The translations under genes and the position numbers were made by a program. Positions 13,204-21,235 of a stretch of 64,000 nt of DNA are shown here, one piece after another (position 1 is the first letter of the stretch; every line of letters starts with the position of its first letter). The notes beneath the pieces are model-generated. The model was not told where the DNA came from. It saw nothing but the letters and a program-made list of their open reading frames with translations, and did not search any database. The DNA lies in the NCBI RefSeq assembly GCF_900156315.1, contig NZ_FTNI01000026.1:62001-126000 (forward strand). The letters are read 5' to 3'. Source of the stretch: Microbispora rosea (GTDB taxonomy: Bacteria > Actinomycetota > Actinomycetes > Streptosporangiales > Streptosporangiaceae).

Positions 13204-14310
13204 TCAGGAGTCGGCGGGTGCGGCCGACAGGCCGGTGCAGCCGCGCAACGCGCGGTACGCGCCGAGCGCCTGCTGCTTGGCGCCACCCGTCACGGGAATC
13301 GGCACGCCGCCGTTGATCCGCGCGGGGGTCCACTGGTCCTTGAGCACCTTCCTGCCATTGATCGTCAAAGTGAGCACGCCGGTCGTCCCGGTGTCGGGGC
13401 CCCAGTTGTAGAAGGCGAAGTTGCCCAGGCCGTAATGCACGTACGCCTCACCGGAGTAACCGCCGCCCAGCAGGATGTGCGCGTGGCTGCCCACGATGAC
13501 GTCGGCTCCCGCGGCCACCAGCTTGTCCGCCAGGCTCCGCTGCACCGGCGTCGGGCACTTGACCAGCTCGGTGCCCCAGTGCAGGAACACGATGACGGTG
13601 TCGGAGTTCTTGCGTGCCTGCCGTACGGCACGCAGGAGGCGGGGCTCGTTCTTCGCCGACGCGAGCCCGGCCTTGTCTCCGGAGGCGGTCCACGACTGGA
13701 TGAACTGCTGGTCGAGCACCTGGGTCGCACCGATGATCGACACCCGGTTGCCGTTGACCGTTCTGCGATAGGGCCGGTATGCCTCGGTCTCGTTCGCGCC
13801 GATGCCGATGACGGGGAACTTCGAGGACCTGATCGCGGCGAGCGTGTCCCGCAGGCCGCTCTCCATGTAGTCCATGCCGTGGTTGTTGGCCATCGTGACC
13901 ACGTCCACCCCGGCGGCCTTCAGAGCCGTGAACGCCGCGGCCGGGGCGCGGAAGGTGAACTGCTTGCCCGGCGCGGGCGTGCCCGCGGTGGTGATGGCCG
14001 TCTCGAGGTTGAGGGCGGTGAGATTGGACCTGCGCAGCACGGCGGCGATCGGGCCGAGCGCCGTACGCGGGTCGGCGTCGAGCCGGTTGCGCAGGATGCC
14101 CTCGAAGTGCACGTCACCCGCGAAGGAGATCGTGAAGGGGCGTCGCTGCGGCTTGGGAGCCGGCGTCGCGGTCTTGACCTCCGGTTGTGACGCGCCGGGG
14201 ACGGGCTCACTCTCCGCCGGGCTGCACCCCGCGACGAGGAGGGGGGCCGCGAGGAGAGCGAACAGGGACAGGGCGAGGGGCTGACGTCTCACGGCACCCG
14301 AGCATGCCAT
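13204..14310 (-). CDS. CapA-family lipoprotein (poly-gamma-glutamate synthesis-like, metallophosphoesterase fold)
   Basis: 368 residues. A lipoprotein signal ends LVAGCSPAE (Cys29). The mature domain carries the CapA/PgsA-type metal-binding motifs in order: FAGDVHFEG, LNLETAI, TMANNHGMDY, HWGTELV and GSHAHILLGG. This fold resembles calcineurin-type phosphoesterases. In Bacillus CapA takes part in poly-gamma-glutamate export and anchoring. No capB or capC lies nearby, so the actual substrate here is unknown; many actinomycetes carry orphan CapA lipoproteins. The start is uncertain: ATG 14310, or GTG 14292, which gives a more typical MRRQPLAL signal. Confidence 0.88.
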   Translation of the reverse strand: MACSGAVRRQPLALSLFALLAAPLLVAGCSPAESEPVPGASQPEVKTATPAPKPQRRPFTISFAGDVHFEGILRNRLDADPRTALGPIAAVLRRSNLTALNLETAITTAGTPAPGKQFTFRAPAAAFTALKAAGVDVVTMANNHGMDYMESGLRDTLAAIRSSKFPVIGIGANETEAYRPYRRTVNGNRVSIIGATQVLDQQFIQSWTASGDKAGLASAKNEPRLLRAVRQARKNSDTVIVFLHWGTELVKCPTPVQRSLADKLVAAGADVIVGSHAHILLGGGYSGEAYVHYGLGNFAFYNWGPDTGTTGVLTLTINGRKVLKDQWTPARINGGVPIPVTGGAKQQALGAYRALRGCTGLSAAPADS

Positions 14311-14373
14311 CTCCCGCCGTCATCCGGGGAGCCCGGGGGAGATCCAAGGGCAAATAACTGGGAGAGTTCCTTT

Positions 14374-14390
14374 ACTTGAATCATTCAAGT
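14374..14390. promoter_or_regulatory. Fur/PerR-type operator in the promoter of the Fur-family gene
   Basis: ACTTGAA-TCA-TTCAAGT is a perfect 7+3+7 inverted repeat. It covers the probable -35 (TTGAAT 14376-14381). The -10 TAACGT (14398-14403) follows after 16 bp, and GTG 14411 after seven more. The arrangement predicts autorepression by the Fur-family protein and co-control of the catalase gene downstream. Confidence 0.8.
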
Positions 14391-14410
14391 GTGCTGCTAA
14401 CGTGGGAGCT

Positions 14411-14854
14411 GTGGACGACGCCGGGCGCCTTCGCCAGGCCGGACTTCGGGTGACCGCGGCTCGGCTCGCGATATTGCACACCGTGGATGGAGGCGACCAC
14501 CTCGACGTGGAAGCCATCCATCGCGGAGTGTGCGATCGCGTCGGCCAGGTGTCCCTGCAAGCCGTCTACGACTCGCTGAACGCGTTGCAGCGCGGTGGAC
14601 TGCTCCGCCGCATCGAGCCCGCGGGCAGCCCGACGCGGTACGAGACGCGGGTGGGCGACAACCACCACCACCTCGTCTGCCGCAGCTGCGGCAGAGTCAC
14701 CGACGTCGACTGCGCGGTGGGGCACGCGCCCTGCCTGGAGCCGGTGTCGGACGCCGGCTACCTCGTGGACGAGGCGGACGTCATCTATTGGGGCCTGTGC
14801 CCCCCGTGCCGGGCCGAGACCGGCAGCGCCCAGCCCCACTCCGCCCACGCCTGA
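14411..14854 (+). CDS. Fur-family regulator (CatR/FurA type) next to catalase
   Basis: 147 residues. The N-terminal winged helix (LRQAGLRVTAARLAILHTV, then VSLQAVYDSLNALQRGGLLRRI) is followed by the Fur dimerisation domain. That domain has metal-binding HHHLVCRSCGRVTDVDC and a second pair CPPC that would complete a structural zinc site. Fur-type repressors next to katA sense peroxide through metal-catalysed oxidation; the His/Asp ligand set fits CatR/FurA rather than Zur. GTG 14411 is chosen because TAACGT lies seven bases upstream (leaderless); GTG 14402 would lie inside the -10. Catalase begins 68 bp downstream on the same strand. Confidence 0.9.
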   Translation: MDDAGRLRQAGLRVTAARLAILHTVDGGDHLDVEAIHRGVCDRVGQVSLQAVYDSLNALQRGGLLRRIEPAGSPTRYETRVGDNHHHLVCRSCGRVTDVDCAVGHAPCLEPVSDAGYLVDEADVIYWGLCPPCRAETGSAQPHSAHA

Positions 14855-14922
14855 GCCTCGCGCCCCCTGCTTCCGTCGTTTCCGCACGCGGTTCCAATGA
14901 AGTGACTCCGGAGGACAGCCCC

Positions 14923-16371
14923 ATGACCGACAGGCCCATCACCACCACTGACGCCGGGATCCCCGCTCCCAGCGACGAATTCTCGCTGTCCGTCGGACCC
15001 AACGGCCCGCTGCTGATGCAGGACCACTACCTGATCCAGAAGATGGCCCACTTCAACCGGGAGCGGGTGCCCGAGCGCGTGGTGCACGCCAAGGGCGGCG
15101 GCGCGTACGGCGTGCTGCGGATCACGGAGGACGTCAGCCAGTACACCAAGGCCTCGCTGTTCCAGAAGGGCAAGGAGACCGAGCTCATCCTGCGGTTCTC
15201 GACCGTCGCCGGCGAACTGGGCAGCGCCGACACCGTGCGCGACCCCCGCGGCTTCGCGATCAAGTTCTACACCGAGGACGGCAACTACGACATCGTCGGC
15301 AACAACACGCCGATCTTCTTCATCCGCGACCCCTCGAAGTTCTCCGACTTCATCCACTCGCAGAAGCGCCGCGCCGACACCCACACGCGCGACCACAACA
15401 TGCAGTGGGACTTCTGGACGCTGTCGCCCGAGTCGGCCCACCAGGTGTCGTTCCTCATGACCGACCGCGGCACTCCGCGCAGCTGGCGGCACATGCACGG
15501 CTTCGGGTCGCACACCTTCCTCTGGTACAACGCCGCCGGCGAGAAGTTCTGGGTCAAGTATCACTTCAAGACCGAGCAGGGCGTCGAGAACTTCACCGAC
15601 GCCGAGGCCAAGGCGCTGGTGGCGGAGGACCCGGACTTCCATCTCCGCGACCTGCACACCGCCATCAGGAACGGCGACCACCCGGCGTGGACGGTCAACG
15701 TCCAGATCATGCCGTTCGAGGACGCGGCGGACTACCGGTTCAACCCGTTCGACCTCACCAAGGTCTGGCCGCACTCCGACTACCCGGAGATCACCATCGG
15801 CCGGTTCGTGCTGAACCGCAACCCGGAGAACTACTTCGCCGAGGTCGAACAGGCGGGATTCGAGCCGGCGAACCTGGTGCCGGGCGTCGGGCCCTCCCCG
15901 GACAGGATGCTGCAGGGCCGGCTGCTCTCCTACCCGGACGCCCACCGCTACCGCATCGGGCCGAACTACCTGCAGCTTCCGGTCAACGCGCCGAAGGTGC
16001 CCGTGCACAGCTACAACCGCGACGGTCATATGCGTTACCGCAACCCGGGCGACCCGGTCTACGCGCCGAACAGCGTCAACGGCCCCGCGGCCGACCCGTC
16101 GCTCTACGAGGGCGAGAACTACCAGATCACCGGTGAGATCATCCGGAGCGCCTACGTCAGGCACCGCGAGGACGACGACTACGTCCAGCCCCGCGCGCTG
16201 TGGGAGAACGTGCTCTCGGACGTCGACCGCGACCACATGGTGGGCAACATCGTCGGCCACGCCTCGGCTCCCGAGGTCACCGCCGACATGAAGAAGCGCG
16301 TTGCCGACTACTGGACCAACGTCCACAAGGACCTCGGCCAGCGCGTGGCGCAGGGACTCGGCGTCGCCTGA
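14923..16371 (+). CDS. katA: Monofunctional haem catalase
   Basis: 482 residues, the size of small-subunit (clade 3) catalases. It converts hydrogen peroxide to water and oxygen. Visible active-site elements are the catalytic His in RVVHAKGGGAYG (His55), the distal Asn in GNNTPIFFIRD, and the proximal haem-ligand Tyr in RLLSYPDAHRYRIG (Tyr337). No flavodoxin-like C-terminal extension is present. GGAGGA lies seven bases before the ATG. The Fur-family gene upstream and its operator indicate peroxide-responsive control. A strong terminator follows directly. Confidence 0.97.
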   Translation: MTDRPITTTDAGIPAPSDEFSLSVGPNGPLLMQDHYLIQKMAHFNRERVPERVVHAKGGGAYGVLRITEDVSQYTKASLFQKGKETELILRFSTVAGELGSADTVRDPRGFAIKFYTEDGNYDIVGNNTPIFFIRDPSKFSDFIHSQKRRADTHTRDHNMQWDFWTLSPESAHQVSFLMTDRGTPRSWRHMHGFGSHTFLWYNAAGEKFWVKYHFKTEQGVENFTDAEAKALVAEDPDFHLRDLHTAIRNGDHPAWTVNVQIMPFEDAADYRFNPFDLTKVWPHSDYPEITIGRFVLNRNPENYFAEVEQAGFEPANLVPGVGPSPDRMLQGRLLSYPDAHRYRIGPNYLQLPVNAPKVPVHSYNRDGHMRYRNPGDPVYAPNSVNGPAADPSLYEGENYQITGEIIRSAYVRHREDDDYVQPRALWENVLSDVDRDHMVGNIVGHASAPEVTADMKKRVADYWTNVHKDLGQRVAQGLGVA

Positions 16372-16383
16372 CCCCCTTCCCCT

Positions 16384-16425
16384 CACGTACGGCTCGCGCC
16401 CTTCTCGGGGCGCGGGCCGTACGTG
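16384..16425 (+). terminator. Terminator of katA
   Basis: An 18-bp stem pairs 16384-16401 with 16408-16425, with a single T-G wobble. It lies 12 bases after the katA stop and has no U-tract. Confidence 0.85.
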
Positions 16426-16565
16426 CGTGCGCGACCGTCGTCACGAGCGCCCCGCGGGCGTCGTTTCCCGAGGTCGGGACATCCGGCCGGACTCGCCTCG
16501 CGGAAGGCCGGATCACCGAGGACCGGGGCCTGCGAAGGCCGGATTCGCTGAAAGGCCGGGCTGAT

Positions 16566-16772
16566 TTAAAGGTCGAACTCGCCGTCCTTCACGCCGCCGA
16601 TGAACGCGTCCCATTCCGCGGAGGTGAAGACGAGAGCGGGACCGTCCTGGTTCTTGCTGTCGCGCACGCCTACATGCCCGTCGGGCAGTACGGCGACTTC
16701 CACACACTGGCAGTTGTTAGAGCTCCGGCTGCTCTTCCACCAGGCGGCGCCGGACAGGTCAATCGAGTTCAT
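16566..16772 (-). CDS. DUF397 small protein
   Basis: 68 residues with the DUF397 pattern: an N-terminal WWKSSRSSNNCQCVEVA, a central VRDSKNQDGPALVFTSAEW and a terminal FIGGVKDGEF. Such proteins are abundant in mycelial actinomycetes and are nearly always encoded next to an XRE-DUF5753 regulator, as here (16836-17693, upstream on the same strand). The pairs behave like regulator/antagonist modules affecting development and antibiotic production, as with the WhiJ-type loci of Streptomyces. The start MNSIDLSG is preferred over an in-frame ATG ten codons earlier because the family begins here. Confidence 0.92.
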   Translation of the reverse strand: MNSIDLSGAAWWKSSRSSNNCQCVEVAVLPDGHVGVRDSKNQDGPALVFTSAEWDAFIGGVKDGEFDL

Positions 16773-16835
16773 GGACAATGTTTCTCTCCCCCCGGAAATC
16801 ATGTCGCGCAGGTTCCCGGGGCGGTCTAGAGCTGG

Positions 16836-17693
16836 CTAACGCCAGTGACGGACAGTTTTCTCCAAGAACCGGCGGGAGTCGTCCACGTCGAGAGCCTTCG
16901 TCTCCAGGTAGTCGAATGCCACCTCGTACCGGTAGACGATCGCCTCGTCCTCGACCAGACGCCCGCCCAGGAGTGCCTCCAGGTATACGACGTCGTGGAA
17001 GTCGGGCACCTTGAGGTGACAGAACGCCCCGGTGTTGATCGGGTGGTCCGCGTCGAGCGGCAGGATCCGCAACTCGACGTTCGGCAGCTCCGACACCTCG
17101 ATCAACCGCTTGAGCTGTTCCCGCATCACCTCGTGGTCGCCGAACCGGCGCAGCAGGACCGACTCCTCCAGAACGGCCGAGATGGCCAGCGGGCTCTCCG
17201 CCCTGAGAACCGCCTGCTGGCGCGCCATCCGGACCTCGATCCGGCTGCGGACGCCGCCCGGCAGCTCAAGGGTGCTCCGTTGTCCGCTCTCCATCATGGC
17301 CCGGACGTACGCCTCTGTCTGGAACAGACCCGGCACCACCTGGGGTTCCCAGTCACGTGCCGCCGTGGCTTCGGCCTCCAGGCCAAGGAACGTCGTGTAT
17401 TCCTTGGGCAGGGAGTCGTGGTAATCCTCCCACCAGCCCTTCCGGGTCGCGTCCCGGTGCAGGGCGAGCAGCTCTTGGCGTTGGCGGGAATCTACCATGT
17501 AGATCACGAGAAGTGCCTCAACATCGCTCGTGCGAGGCGAGGTCCGCGCCGTCTCGATCCTGCTGATCTTCGCTGCCGACCAGCCGAGCCGCGCGGCGAC
17601 CTGGTCGCCCGTCAGATCGGCACGCTCACGTAAGCGGCGCAGTTCCTGCCCCAGCCGACGGCGGCGGACGGTGGGACTGCCGTGCTCGGGCAT
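16836..17693 (-). CDS. XRE-family regulator with DUF5753 domain
   Basis: 285 residues. Residues ~12-66 form a lambda-repressor-like helix-turn-helix (LRRLRERADLTGDQVAARLG, then WSAAKISRIE). Residues ~95-275 form the DUF5753 domain, with the typical LEAEATAARDWEPQVVPGLFQTEAYVRA start and a FCHLKVPDFHDVVYLE core. AAGGAGGT sits about eight bases before the ATG, one of the best ribosome sites in the window. It is paired with the DUF397 gene 63 bp downstream and probably controls that gene and unlinked targets. Confidence 0.93.
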   Translation of the reverse strand: MPEHGSPTVRRRRLGQELRRLRERADLTGDQVAARLGWSAAKISRIETARTSPRTSDVEALLVIYMVDSRQRQELLALHRDATRKGWWEDYHDSLPKEYTTFLGLEAEATAARDWEPQVVPGLFQTEAYVRAMMESGQRSTLELPGGVRSRIEVRMARQQAVLRAESPLAISAVLEESVLLRRFGDHEVMREQLKRLIEVSELPNVELRILPLDADHPINTGAFCHLKVPDFHDVVYLEALLGGRLVEDEAIVYRYEVAFDYLETKALDVDDSRRFLEKTVRHWR

Positions 17694-18211
17694 CCCTGCC
17701 GACCTCCTTCATCCGGTGAATCCGGTGGTTGCGGTGGACGCACGGATGGTGGGCGCGCCCTGGCCGATCGGGCGCGCGGGTGAGGGGCGCCCTGTTCGAA
17801 GATTACCGCGCCCGCTCGTGCAACTTGCACCGTAATTTTCAGCGTATCCACACAAGATTCTTGCGGATTTCTTTTCGTCAAGTATTGCAGGGCATTGCGT
17901 CCTGAGTCACGATCGATGTGGGAAAGGTCTCCGGAGTGTGGGGGCGCCGGCGTCGCCGGCGAAATACTCCGAAACCGCTTCCCCATCCGGGGCACGCGCC
18001 CGGCGAGGGGCGCCGGCCGCTTCGGATGCGCGTGACAACGGGAGGCATCCGGGCCAGCGGGATTTCGAGATTCGGCCGGCGTCGCCGGCGCTCGCATCGC
18101 ACGAGCAGCGAACACCGAATTGAGCCGTTCCGAGGATTGGACGCGCTCTCCGTACGACGAATTCAGGACGACGAGATCTCCGTTTGGCACCTCTCCGGAA
18201 GGAGTCTCTTG
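17694..18211. other. 518-bp intergenic region with AT-rich core and repeated palindrome
   Basis: No convincing gene. An AT-rich stretch at about 17815-17890 probably holds the divergent promoter for the XRE gene. The 15-mer CCGGCGTCGCCGGCG, itself a near-palindrome, occurs identically at 17947-17961 and 18076-18090, 129 bp apart. Both copies read the same way and could be paired regulator sites or hairpins in a long 5' leader of the small gene at 18212. Confidence 0.55.
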
Positions 18212-18418
18212 GTGAACCCCCCAGGTGCCGCCTGGTTATTACTGATCAAAAGCCGGATGACGATGGCCGACCTGGCGCTGTGCGCCGACCAGGACAGGTG
18301 GGCGCGCGAACTGAAATGGACCGTGAGCCGCACCGGCTTCGGCGCCCGCCACTATCGCGACCCCCGCTTCGACCTCGTACGCGAACTGGAGGAGGTCGGC
18401 CGCCTCTTCACCGTCTGA
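18212..18418 (+). CDS. Small orphan protein, 68 aa
   Basis: A 68-residue protein beginning MNPPGAAWLLLIKSRM and ending EVGRLFTV. GGAAGGAG lies seven bases before GTG 18212, a strong ribosome site that decides the start; the frame stays open further upstream but there encodes Arg-rich sequence over the repeat region. The first ~17 residues are mildly hydrophobic; the rest is charged (ADQDRWARELKWTVSRTG). I do not recognise the family. It follows the XRE/DUF397 locus and precedes an HD protein, but no functional link is visible. Confidence 0.6.
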   Translation: MNPPGAAWLLLIKSRMTMADLALCADQDRWARELKWTVSRTGFGARHYRDPRFDLVRELEEVGRLFTV

Positions 18419-18522
18419 CGCCCGCGGGCGCCGGACGGGAGAAGGGCATGCGCTTCACCAGCCTGACGGCGCGCGGCGCCGGATCGGGGACGAACTGATC
18501 GTGACCGGTTAGGCTTGCACGG

Positions 18523-19125
18523 GTGACGACCGCGCTCATCCACGAACGGCTGCAGTCCCAGCTCGCCTTCCACACAGAGATCGACAAGCTGAAGCGCGTC
18601 ATCCGCCGGAACTCGCTGATCGACGGCTCGCGCCGGGAGAACGACGCCGAGCACTCGTGGCATCTGGCCATGATGGCGATGACGCTGGCCGAGCACGCGC
18701 CCCCGGGAACCGACATGTCCAAGGTGGTCGCGATGCTGCTCGTCCACGACATCGTGGAGATCGACGCCGGTGACACCTTTATCTACGACCCCGTCGCGGT
18801 CGAGGGGCAGGCCGCTCTCGAACGCGCGGCGGCCGACCGGATCTTCGGGCTGCTGCCGGACGACCAGGGGGCGCGGCTGCGCACCCTGTGGGACGAGTTC
18901 GAGGAGCGGCGCACACCGGAGGCGAGGTTCGCCAGGGCGCTCGACCGGCTCGCGCCGATCATCGCCAACCACCACAACGAGGGCGGCACCTGGCCGCTGT
19001 ACAAGGTGACGGCCGCCCAGGTCATGGAGAAGGTGCGGCTCATCGAGGAGGGGTCGCCCACGCTCGGCGAGTACGCGGCGGAGCTGGTCGCCGGTTCGGT
19101 CTCCCGGGGTCATCTGGCGCCCTGA
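18523..19125 (+). CDS. HD-domain phosphohydrolase (YfbR/HDDC2-like)
   Basis: 200 residues with the HD metal ligands in order: a His in ENDAEHSWHLAMMAMTLAEH, the HD doublet in LLVHDIVEIDAGD, and a downstream Asp. This is the arrangement of the HD_3 family that includes bacterial 5'-deoxynucleotidase YfbR and eukaryotic HDDC2, which remove phosphate from deoxynucleoside monophosphates. The specific substrate is inferred from the family. TAGGCT (18510-18515) lies seven bases before GTG 18523, so the mRNA is probably leaderless. It appears to be a single-gene unit. Confidence 0.85.
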   Translation: MTTALIHERLQSQLAFHTEIDKLKRVIRRNSLIDGSRRENDAEHSWHLAMMAMTLAEHAPPGTDMSKVVAMLLVHDIVEIDAGDTFIYDPVAVEGQAALERAAADRIFGLLPDDQGARLRTLWDEFEERRTPEARFARALDRLAPIIANHHNEGGTWPLYKVTAAQVMEKVRLIEEGSPTLGEYAAELVAGSVSRGHLAP

Positions 19126-19226
19126 CCGGGAGCGCGCCGGCCCGAAACTCGCTTGTACCGTCCCATACCTGTCCATGTTCACACCTGTGACGCGGGGGTA
19201 CGTGATCCCGTGTTAGGGGGCGAAAC

Positions 19227-20135
19227 ATGGAAGAGACGACCAGGCCGAAGGCGGGCCGGACGGCACGGAGGGTCCCTTCGGCAGAGCTCCTCGACGGGCT
19301 CGAGCGGGCCACCGCGCTCGACCGGCCGATCGCCGTCATATCCAAGAAGGTCCGCCGCAGACTCGGCCCGGGCAAGCTCCGGGACGTCCTGCACGGGGTG
19401 CCCATGGGACACCCGCTGCACCCGGCGCTCGCGGTGACGACCTTCGGCTGCTGGCTGTCGGCGAGCCTGGTGGACATGACCAAGACGGGCTCACGCGCGG
19501 CGCGGACGCTGATCGTGGCGGGGCTGAGCAGCGCCGTTCCCACGGTGGCGGCCGGCCTCACCGATTGGTCCACTCTCCACCGCGAACAGCAGCGCGTGGG
19601 CCTGGTGCACGCCATGACCAACACCGCCGCGGCGCTCTGCTACACGGGTTCTCTCTTCTTACGGGTGACGGGACGCGAACGCGCCGGGCGCATGCTGGGG
19701 TACGCGGGACTCGTGGCGGCGTCCGCGGGTGCGCACCTCGGCAGCCACATGTCCTACCGCCAGGCGGCCGGGGCCAACCACGCGGAGTCGGTCGGCCACC
19801 TCATGCCGCTCGGCTGGCACGACCTGTGCGCGCTCAAGGAGCTGCCCAACGGGCGGCCGGTCCGGCGGCGGCTCGGCTACATCGACCTTTTCGTCCTTCG
19901 CCTCGGCGACGACGTGAGCGTCCTCGCGGACAACTGCTCCCACCTCGCCGGCCCTCTCCACCAGGGGCGGGTCGCCATGGAGGAAGGCCAGGCCTGCATC
20001 GTCTGCCCGTGGCACGGCAGCGCCTTCCGCATCTCCGACGGCCGGGTCATGCACGGTCCCGCCACGTCGCGCCAGCCGGCCTTCCAGACCCGGCTGCGGC
20101 AGGACGGCGTCATCCAGGTCCGCCCCGCGGAGTGA
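19227..20135 (+). CDS. DUF2231 membrane protein fused to a Rieske [2Fe-2S] domain
   Basis: 302 residues. Residues ~55-190 form a DUF2231-type membrane domain (GVPMGHPLHPALAVTTFGCW and further hydrophobic segments, about four in all). The C-terminal ~95 residues are a Rieske ferredoxin domain with both cluster motifs, NCSHLAGPL and CIVCPWHGSAF, so two Cys and two His can bind [2Fe-2S]. Such fusions are predicted membrane-linked electron carriers. AGGGGG lies seven bases before the ATG. No partner oxygenase or reductase is adjacent, so the electron partner is unknown. Confidence 0.88.
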   Translation: MEETTRPKAGRTARRVPSAELLDGLERATALDRPIAVISKKVRRRLGPGKLRDVLHGVPMGHPLHPALAVTTFGCWLSASLVDMTKTGSRAARTLIVAGLSSAVPTVAAGLTDWSTLHREQQRVGLVHAMTNTAAALCYTGSLFLRVTGRERAGRMLGYAGLVAASAGAHLGSHMSYRQAAGANHAESVGHLMPLGWHDLCALKELPNGRPVRRRLGYIDLFVLRLGDDVSVLADNCSHLAGPLHQGRVAMEEGQACIVCPWHGSAFRISDGRVMHGPATSRQPAFQTRLRQDGVIQVRPAE

Positions 20136-20174
20136 CTCCAGCCCGCAGCGGCGCGTTGCGCGCCCGGACCCGGG

Positions 20175-20420
20175 TCAGCCGGTGTCCGGGCCGCGGTCGT
20201 CGGCGGGATGTTCGACCAGCGCCAGCACGCGGTTGGACATGAACCGCGCGGTGCGGACGGGCGTGCCCGCCCGCGTGACCTCGGTGACCTCGACCACTCC
20301 CCGGCCCGTCGTGATCTCGATCCGGCGGCCCGCCCTGGTCGCGACCACCTCGTAGGTGCGCGGGGTTCCCCCCGCATCGATGACGATCTCCACCCGGTCG
20401 CCCTTCACAAGGGCATACAT
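20175..20420 (-). CDS. Small beta-rich hypothetical protein, 81 aa
   Basis: 81 residues, MYALVKGDRVEIVIDAGG through to RVLALVEHPADD. Alternating hydrophobic residues suggest a small beta-barrel or SH3-like fold. No domain recognised. It starts six bases after the stop of the TauE/SafE permease gene on the same strand, so the two are co-transcribed. A GAAAGGG stretch precedes the ATG, closer than usual. Similar short ORFs occur in actinomycetes, but I cannot name a function. Confidence 0.7.
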   Translation of the reverse strand: MYALVKGDRVEIVIDAGGTPRTYEVVATRAGRRIEITTGRGVVEVTEVTRAGTPVRTARFMSNRVLALVEHPADDRGPDTG

Positions 20421-20426
20421 ACCCTT

Positions 20427-21176
20427 TCAGGACAGCAGCTTCACTATCGCCACGATTCCGACGACAACAATGAATCCCCGCAGCAAGGGTGCGGGCAGCC
20501 GGCGGCCCACGCGGGCCCCGAGGAAGCCGCCGGCGGCCGAGCCCAGCGCGACCAGCAGCACGGCGATCCAGTCCACCGGCGCGATGAACGCGAACAGCAC
20601 CGCGGCCGCGGTGTTGACCAGCAGCGACAGCAGGTTCTTCGCCGCGTTCACCCGTTGCAGGTCCTCGTCGAGGAAGCTGCCCAGCAGGCCGATCAGCACG
20701 ATGCCCTGGGCGGCGCCGAAGTAGCCGCCGTACATGCCCGCGCCCAGCACGCCCAGCCACAGCCACGGCCCCCCATGGGGGTGCGGCCTGCGCCGTGCGG
20801 CCAGCCACTCGTTGATCCTCGGCTGGAACACCACCAGGAGGCAGGCGACCGCGATGAGCACCGGGACAATGACCTTGAACGCCTCGGCCGGCAGGAGCAG
20901 GAGCAGGACCCCGCCGGCGAGCGAGCCGATCACCGATGCGACGCCGAGCCGGAGCAGCCGCTCACGCTGGCCCTTGAGCTCGGCGCGGTAGCCGAGCACG
21001 CCGGTCACGCCGCCGGGGACGAGCCCGACGTTGTTGGACACGTTCGCGACGATCGGCGGGAAGCCGACGGCCAGCATCGTCGGGAACGTGATGAGGGAAC
21101 CCGACCCCACAACGGCGTTGATGGCCCCGGCCCCGACACCGGCCGCGAAAACCGCGGCCGCCTCCCACGGCGTCAC
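20427..21176 (-). CDS. TauE/SafE-family membrane permease
   Basis: About 249 residues with seven or eight hydrophobic segments. The TauE/SafE signature begins the protein (GAGAINAVVGSGSLITFPTMLAVGF) and recurs in the second half (GMYGGYFGAAQGIVLIGLLG), matching the internally duplicated family. Members move sulfite, sulfoacetate or related organosulfur anions; the substrate here is unknown. GTG 21176 is favoured because GGGAG sits eight bases upstream, while GTG 21182 lies directly against it. It forms a two-gene unit with the 81-aa protein downstream. Confidence 0.9.
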   Translation of the reverse strand: MTPWEAAAVFAAGVGAGAINAVVGSGSLITFPTMLAVGFPPIVANVSNNVGLVPGGVTGVLGYRAELKGQRERLLRLGVASVIGSLAGGVLLLLLPAEAFKVIVPVLIAVACLLVVFQPRINEWLAARRRPHPHGGPWLWLGVLGAGMYGGYFGAAQGIVLIGLLGSFLDEDLQRVNAAKNLLSLLVNTAAAVLFAFIAPVDWIAVLLVALGSAAGGFLGARVGRRLPAPLLRGFIVVVGIVAIVKLLS

Positions 21177-21235
21177 TCGCACCTCTCCCTCGTACGGCTA
21201 TCCGCCAAGGGTAGGCGGCGGGCTCCGCCCGAAGG

